Assembly: GCF_900660655.1 (NCBI RefSeq)
Contig: NZ_LR215035.1
Coordinates: 868,001-932,000 of the forward strand
DNA length: 64,000 nucleotides
Direction of reading: 5' to 3'
Source: Mycoplasmopsis anatis
Lineage (GTDB): Bacteria; Bacillota_I; Bacilli_A; Mycoplasmatales; Metamycoplasmataceae
The notes under the pieces are model-generated. The model saw only the letters and a list, made by a program, of their open reading frames with translations, ran no database searches and was not told where the DNA came from. A program made the position numbers and the translations under genes. Each line of letters begins with the position of its first letter. Within the stretch, counting starts at the first letter, position 1. Shown here one piece after another: positions 58,877-64,000 of the stretch.

Positions 58877-59764
58877 TTATTCAACCTCCACTGGTACACC
58901 ATTTCAAATTAAGTAATTAATAGCTTCACCTATTGCATCATCTTCATGATCACCGATAACAAAATCTGCTGCTTCTTTTGCATCTTTGGTTCCATTACCC
59001 ATAGCAATTCCAATTCCACATTTTGTAAGCATTTCTGTGTCATTTCCGCTATCTCCAAAAGCAATTACATCTTCGATTTTTAACTTAAGTTGTTGACACA
59101 AATATAAAAGCCCTTGGAATTTAGAAATACCTTTTTTATTAACATCTGTATAAACTGAATTTGTTAAAACAACTTGATATTTATCTCCAAGTGCTTTTTG
59201 CATTTCTTTAGTATTTTCTACAGCCCTATTTTTTGGACTTCTAATCGCTACTTGAGTAATAGATGCATTTTCTTCTTCTAGTGCAACTCTAACTTGGTCT
59301 TCAGTAAATCTATTTAATATTGATAAATCCATTGTTTCGTTTTCTAATCATGATGGTAAATTGTTATCATCATTTGAAAAAATAATTGTTCCATTGAAAG
59401 CATCTGTATCTACTGAAAAAATCAATTCGTCTTTTCTAGCTTTTTCTAACATTACTTCAAAAGCATCCATACCTATTGATCCTAATATGGTCGTTTCATT
59501 TTTTTCTAAATCAAAAATTAATGCCCCATTAGAACAGACTAAATAATCTATATATTTAAGAACACCATTATTTATAAGTGGAATTACCTTTAGCAAACCC
59601 CTACCAGTTGCAATTACATTTGTTGAACCAAATCTTTTTGCCTCCATTAACATTTTTTCAGTCTCGGGATGTAAGGTATTGTCTTTTCTTAAAATTGTTC
59701 CATCAAGATCAAAAGCTAAAACCTTATTTGCTAATCCTTTTTTCTTTCTACGAACAACAGGCAT
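58877..59764 (-). CDS. Cof-type HAD-superfamily phosphatase
   Basis: The rejoined frame gives 295 residues, with a basic N-terminus (PVVRRKKKGLANK) before motif I LAFDLDGTIL, motif II NVIATGRGL, CSNGALIF, and motif IV VIAFGDSGNDTEML. The cap lies between II and III. It overlaps the lysS stop (TAATG) and ends two bases before tig, so the three form one operon. The substrate is unknown. Confidence 0.9.
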
Positions 59765-61236
59765 TAATTTTCAACCTTTCTTTTAAGAGTAGGAAATAGA
59801 AGAACATCTCTAATTGAACTCTTTTCGGTAAATAACATACATAATCTATCAATTCCAATTCCACATCCACCTGCTGGAGGCATTCCGTATTCTAACGCTT
59901 CTATAAAATCATAGTCTATATCACTAGCTTCGTCATTACCTTTATTTTTCTCTTCTAATTGCAACTCAAATCTTTCGAGTTGATCAATTGGATCATGAAG
60001 TTCGGTGTACATATTAGCATATTCTTTTGTGTTAATAAATAACTCTGCTCTTTCGGTAAATCTTGGGTCTTTTCCTTTAGCTGTTAAAGGAGAGATTTCG
60101 ATTGGATGTCCATAAACAAATGTAGGTTGAACTAAGGTCTCTTCAATTAATACTTCAAAAAGTTCATTAATAATGTGACCAATTGTAAAGTATTTTTCAA
60201 CTTTAACCTTATATTTCTTTGCTACTTCTACAGCCTCGTCAAAACTAATTGCTCTAAAATTTACACCTGTTGCTGACGAAACTGCGTCAACCATGTCAAT
60301 TCTATTAAATGGCTTAGATAAATCAATTTCGACATCACCATTCATAACTTTTTCTTTACCTAGTTTTTTAGCTATTTCTTTGAAAAGTGTTTCTGTACGA
60401 TTCATCATTCCTTCTAAATTAGAATAGGCTTCATAAAATTCGATACTTGTAAATTCAGGGTTGTGAGTTGTGTCGATACCTTCATTTCTAAAAATTCTTC
60501 CAATTTCATAAACACGGTCTCAACCACCTACTAATAATTTTTTAAGAGGTACTTCTGTAGCAATTCTTAAAACAAAGTCTTGACTTAAAGCGTTGTGGAA
60601 TGTCTTAAATGGCCTTGCGGATGCACCTGAGATATAATGATGTAAAATTGGTGTTTCAACTTCGATATATTCTAAATTATCGAAATATCTTCTGATTTCC
60701 GAAATAATTCTACTTCTAGTTAACAATACATTTCTACTTTCATGATTCATAATCATGTCAACATATCTTCTTCTATATCTTTCTTCAACATCAGTTAAAC
60801 CATGGAATTTTTCAGGAAGTGGTCTAAGAGATTTAGTTAATAATTTTAAGTTATTAGTTCTAACTGAAACTTCACCAGTGTGAGTTTTCATAACAGCACC
60901 TTCGATGTAAATAATATCCCCTAAATCAAGTGAATTTACCAATTGAGCTAATTCAACATGCTCTTTTTTATTAAAATAAGCCTGAATTCTACCATGATAA
61001 TCTTGAATAACAATGAAGGGACCTCTCATAGTCATCACTCTACCAGCTATAGCAGTTGAAATATTTTGAGACTCTAATTCTTCTTTAGTTAAACTTTCAT
61101 ATTTTCTTGCCAATTCATCGCTATATTCGATGTTTTTCAAATCATATGCTAACTTAAAAGCATCAATATTATTTTCTTTATAAAAATCTAATTTTTTTCT
61201 TCTGATCAATTCTTGTTCAGTATATTTAAAACTCAT
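59764..61236 (-). CDS. lysS: Lysyl-tRNA synthetase, class II
   Basis: The rejoined frame gives 490 residues: an OB-fold anticodon domain ([26 protein letters not shown]), class II motif 1 ([28 protein letters not shown]), motif 2 ([18 protein letters not shown]) and motif 3 ([14 protein letters not shown]). It charges tRNA-Lys. AAGGAAAAAA precedes the ATG, with a TATAAT-like -10 (61271-61266) about 30 bases upstream. Confidence 0.97.
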
Positions 61237-61350
61237 TTTTTTCCTTTCAAATAATAAGTATATAAATTATATATATTTATTTAGTTTTTTTGTCCTCTAG
61301 TTTTAATAAAATATGCTATTTTATTGTTATAAATGGATAATTTAAACAAA

Positions 61351-61371
61351 AGCACAACCTTTTGTTGTGCT
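61351..61371 (-). terminator. Terminator after the ABC ATPase
   Basis: A perfect 8-bp stem (AGCACAAC/GTTGTGCT) with a five-base loop is followed by TTTGTTT on the minus strand. Confidence 0.85.
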
Positions 61372-61376
61372 AATTT

Positions 61377-62264
61377 TTATAACTGTTTTAATTGATTTGG
61401 ATGTATTTTATTCAAATTTCTTTTATCGCTAGTGATTTTACCATTTTCAACTCTGATAATTCTATCAGCTATAGGCATCATAGAAGGGTTATGCGACACC
61501 ATTACAATTGTTGTACCTTCATTTTGATTAATATCATATAAATTCGATAAAACAATTCTTGTTGTGTTTTCATCAAGAGCTCCTGTCGGTTCATCAGCGA
61601 AAATTAATTCAGCATTTTTAGCCAAAGCTCTTAAAATAGAAATACGTTGTTGTTGACCTCCAGACATTTGAGCTGGATATTTATCCTTGACTTCATAAAT
61701 TTCGTATTGTTTAAGAAGTTCGTTAATATCTTTATGTTTATCCTTGTTTTTTTGAAGGTAAAGCCCGGTTTCAACATTATCATACCCTGTTAAATTTTCT
61801 AATAAATTATAATTTTGGAAAATGAACGAAACATGTTTGCGTCTAAATAAAGTAAGTTGATTATCACTTAAGTAGGGAAGATTATTATCACAAACTATTA
61901 CATCTCCATGACTTGGACGGTCTAAACCACTAATTAAATTTAGTAGTGTACTTTTACCTGAACCGGATTTACCGTAAATAATAATAAACTCACCTTTTTT
62001 AATTTCAAGGTCAACTTCGTTCAGCACTTTTGTCACAGTATTTCCAGAAAGATAATATTTACTTACTTTTTGAACTTCAATAATGTTCTCACTAGAATTT
62101 TTCTTATTAATGTTTTTATCTTTTTTACGTTTTGAGTTTGTAGCTTTGTTTAATAATTTAGCTATTTTATTGTTAACAATGCATTCTTTATCTTTAATTT
62201 CGTTATTTATGTAATCAAAAACATTATTTTTTGTGATTTTTAATTTCTTATTAAATTTAAACAT
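61377..62264 (-). CDS. MacB/LolD-type ABC transporter ATPase with N-terminal extension
   Basis: The 295-residue protein has a basic, probably unstructured 65-residue extension before the ATPase core. The core has VLNEVDLEIKKGEFIIIYGKSGSGKSTLLNLISGLDRPS, FIFQNYNLLENLTGYDNVETGL, QMSGGQQQRISILRALAKN, LIFADEPTGALDE and VSHNP. This is the MacB/LolD class that pairs with FtsX-like permeases, and the permease gene is directly upstream and overlaps it by TAATG. Such pairs in mycoplasmas export peptides or lipoproteins or act in mechanotransmission; the substrate is not deducible. Confidence 0.92.
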   Translation of the reverse strand: MFKFNKKLKITKNNVFDYINNEIKDKECIVNNKIAKLLNKATNSKRKKDKNINKKNSSENIIEVQKVSKYYLSGNTVTKVLNEVDLEIKKGEFIIIYGKSGSGKSTLLNLISGLDRPSHGDVIVCDNNLPYLSDNQLTLFRRKHVSFIFQNYNLLENLTGYDNVETGLYLQKNKDKHKDINELLKQYEIYEVKDKYPAQMSGGQQQRISILRALAKNAELIFADEPTGALDENTTRIVLSNLYDINQNEGTTIVMVSHNPSMMPIADRIIRVENGKITSDKRNLNKIHPNQLKQL

Positions 62265-64000
62265 TATTTTCCTTTCAATAATTCAACTGGTTTTATGCTA
62301 TTAATGTGTTTTCATGAAGCAAAAGTAGTTATTCCAAATACACCAAAGATAATTATTAGAGTATAAATTACTTGTAAAATTCCCAATTTAATCGGAACTG
62401 CAATTGCTGCAATTTGTATCAATAAATTACTAAATACATTAATAATAATTAATGAGAAGGGAATAGCTATTAATGTTGAGATTATTATAAATGGAACAAA
62501 AATTGAAAAGAACATCGTAACTTTTTCTTTTTGGCTATAACCTAAAATAGATCATATTGCAATGTTTTTCTTGTTTTCATTAATTAAAATGTGAGAAATA
62601 ATTACAATGATAGTCATAGTTATAATTAAACCTAGACTAATTATTATTGATGATAAACTTTCCATATTTGTTGAAATAGACTTGGTAAATGAAACTTCAA
62701 TATCTTTAGATTCTAATGATGAAGCTGTTGTCATGTATAACCAACCATCAAATATTGCTGAATATTTATCTATTGAAGTCTCTGGATTACTTCTAAGATT
62801 GTTAAATACAGATTCATAATTATCAGATGATCCTGAACTTAAAAATAGCGCAACATCTTGTTTTGATGTACCGGAAGTTATCATTACACCATTTTCACCA
62901 AATAAATTATCATAAATTTCTTGTTTTTCCTTTAAATCAAGATTATTTATATCATATGTTGATAGACCAGCTCAATAACCTGATGGTGAATAAAGTGAAG
63001 TTGAACCTAATATTTGTGTTGCTTTATCTGATGAAGATAAAATACCATTAAACGCCTCATTGTCTTTGAACTTCATTTTATTTAACCCGGTAATTCTATC
63101 CGCATCTTTCTTAGCAATAATAAATTCTTGATTTATATATGTTTCACTAATACCTATAACTTTAAACTTATAATTTAGAGTTGGTAAATTATATTCAGAA
63201 TTTATAGATTTACTTATTTTATAGGTGTATCTATCAATATGATTTAATACATTTAAATCTAATATTGAGTCAAGACCTAAATTAAATTTTTTAGCACTTA
63301 CATGATTTATTACTAAAGGAATGTAATTAGATTCATTATAAGTATTAAGTTTATTGAGAAGATCTTCACCAGAAGAGTCAACTATTTTGATCAATTTTGA
63401 GTCTTGATTATATCCGTAAAGTTTGATTGTTTGATTGTCTATCTCACTTAAAACATAAGTGTATTTTTCATCATATTTAGAATCAAAATAAATACCACCA
63501 AAAGAAATTAAAAAGTCTTCAACATTATTTTGCTTAATTTTGTTATAAGCGTTAATTAAGAATTCTCTATATTCTTCTCTTAAATATTTTGTTGTAATTT
63601 GTTTAATATCATATTCTTTAGTTTTATCATTTCATTCATAATACATAAATTTTGAGTCAGTGATAACACTTTTATTAGGAATGTAATGGAAGAAGTTTAA
63701 CTCTTTAGTTGTCTTTTCAAAATCTACTTGTCCATCTTCAGTTATAACTAATCCTTCTTGAGTTAATTCAAGATCTTTTCCTATTTTATCCCTAATCATG
63801 TTTATTCTAGATTTTTGTGAGTCAGGCATTGAATTGTAAGCGATTGATCATGGATCTACAGCAACACCAGAATCAACTTTAATATTTACAGAGAATTGTG
63901 AAAGAATATGTGAGGTAAATTCATCTGGAACACCATTTTTGCCGTCATAATTTATTATTGAAGAGTATCCTGGTCTGAAATAGTCTGCATAATTTCTTTT
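62264..64000 (-). CDS. FtsX/MacB-type ABC permease, C-terminal part (cut by the right window edge)
   Basis: About 578 codons are visible and the start lies beyond the window. A large soluble region (from the edge to about 62880) carries short segments such as EFIIAKKDADRIT. It is followed by the FtsX membrane block: a helix near 62640, two more near 62330-62500, and the final HINSIKPVELLKGK typical of MacB-type permeases. Large extracellular domains are common in mycoplasma members. Several in-frame UGA codons are read as Trp. It is the partner of the ATPase downstream. Confidence 0.85.

Overview
The window is a slice of a mollicute (Mycoplasma-type) chromosome. It is very AT-rich, and reading frames throughout are interrupted only by in-frame UGA codons that fall where conserved proteins have Trp (for example the last residue of ribosomal protein S14), so UGA is read as Trp. 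Two closely spaced 16S-23S operons without a linked 5S gene, and the gene set present, suggest the Hominis-group / Mycoplasmopsis-Metamycoplasma side of the mycoplasmas. The species cannot be fixed from the sequence alone. Most single reading frames end at UGA and have been rejoined here.

Layout. 1-9.7 kb: two near-identical direct copies of a 16S-23S operon (minus strand; the left copy is cut by the window edge), separated by one unrecognised 513-residue gene. 9.8-14.6 kb (minus): ymdB-like phosphodiesterase, recA, rpsO, ribF, a Cof-type HAD phosphatase, truB. 14.7-29.9 kb (minus): the S10-spc-alpha ribosomal protein cluster from rpsJ to rplQ, with an extra terminator and a small Cys-rich gene between rplO and secY, and an apparent frameshift in rpsE. 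30.0-33.8 kb (plus): a giant fusion of a degenerate phosphohexomutase and a YbhN/MprF-type membrane domain, followed by licD. 33.8-39.0 kb (minus): gpmI and a pair of ABC exporter half-transporters. 39.1-44.0 kb (plus): tsaE-tsaB-tsaD, two tandem Cof-type HAD phosphatases, tuf. 44.1-53.9 kb (minus): a membrane-anchored sialyltransferase-like protein, a frameshifted dihydrofolate reductase relic, eno, then rimP-nusA-ylxR-infB-apt and pyrH-frr. 54.0-57.6 kb (plus): a TPP riboswitch controlling a three-gene Cypl/p37-type thiamine (pyrophosphate) ABC importer. 57.6-64 kb (minus): tig, a fourth Cof-type HAD, lysS, and an ABC ATPase with a large FtsX-type permease that runs off the right edge.

How it works together. 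The window is mostly translation machinery (rRNA, 24 ribosomal proteins, initiation and elongation factors, t6A tRNA modification, LysRS, ribosome recycling) plus glycolysis (eno, gpmI), cofactor supply (ribF, TPP importer) and surface chemistry (LicD, flippase-like fusion, sialyltransferase-like protein). Genes are packed head to tail. At least 18 junctions share the five bases TAATG, so translation coupling appears to be the rule.

The most interesting points are: the catalytically dead phosphohexomutase fused to a flippase-like membrane domain beside licD; a 24-nt homopolymer abutting one of the two rRNA promoters; the rpsE frameshift; the TPP riboswitch whose terminator hairpin also holds the ribosome binding site; a leader shared by recA and the small Cys-rich gene; and the folA relic next to a possible sialyltransferase.
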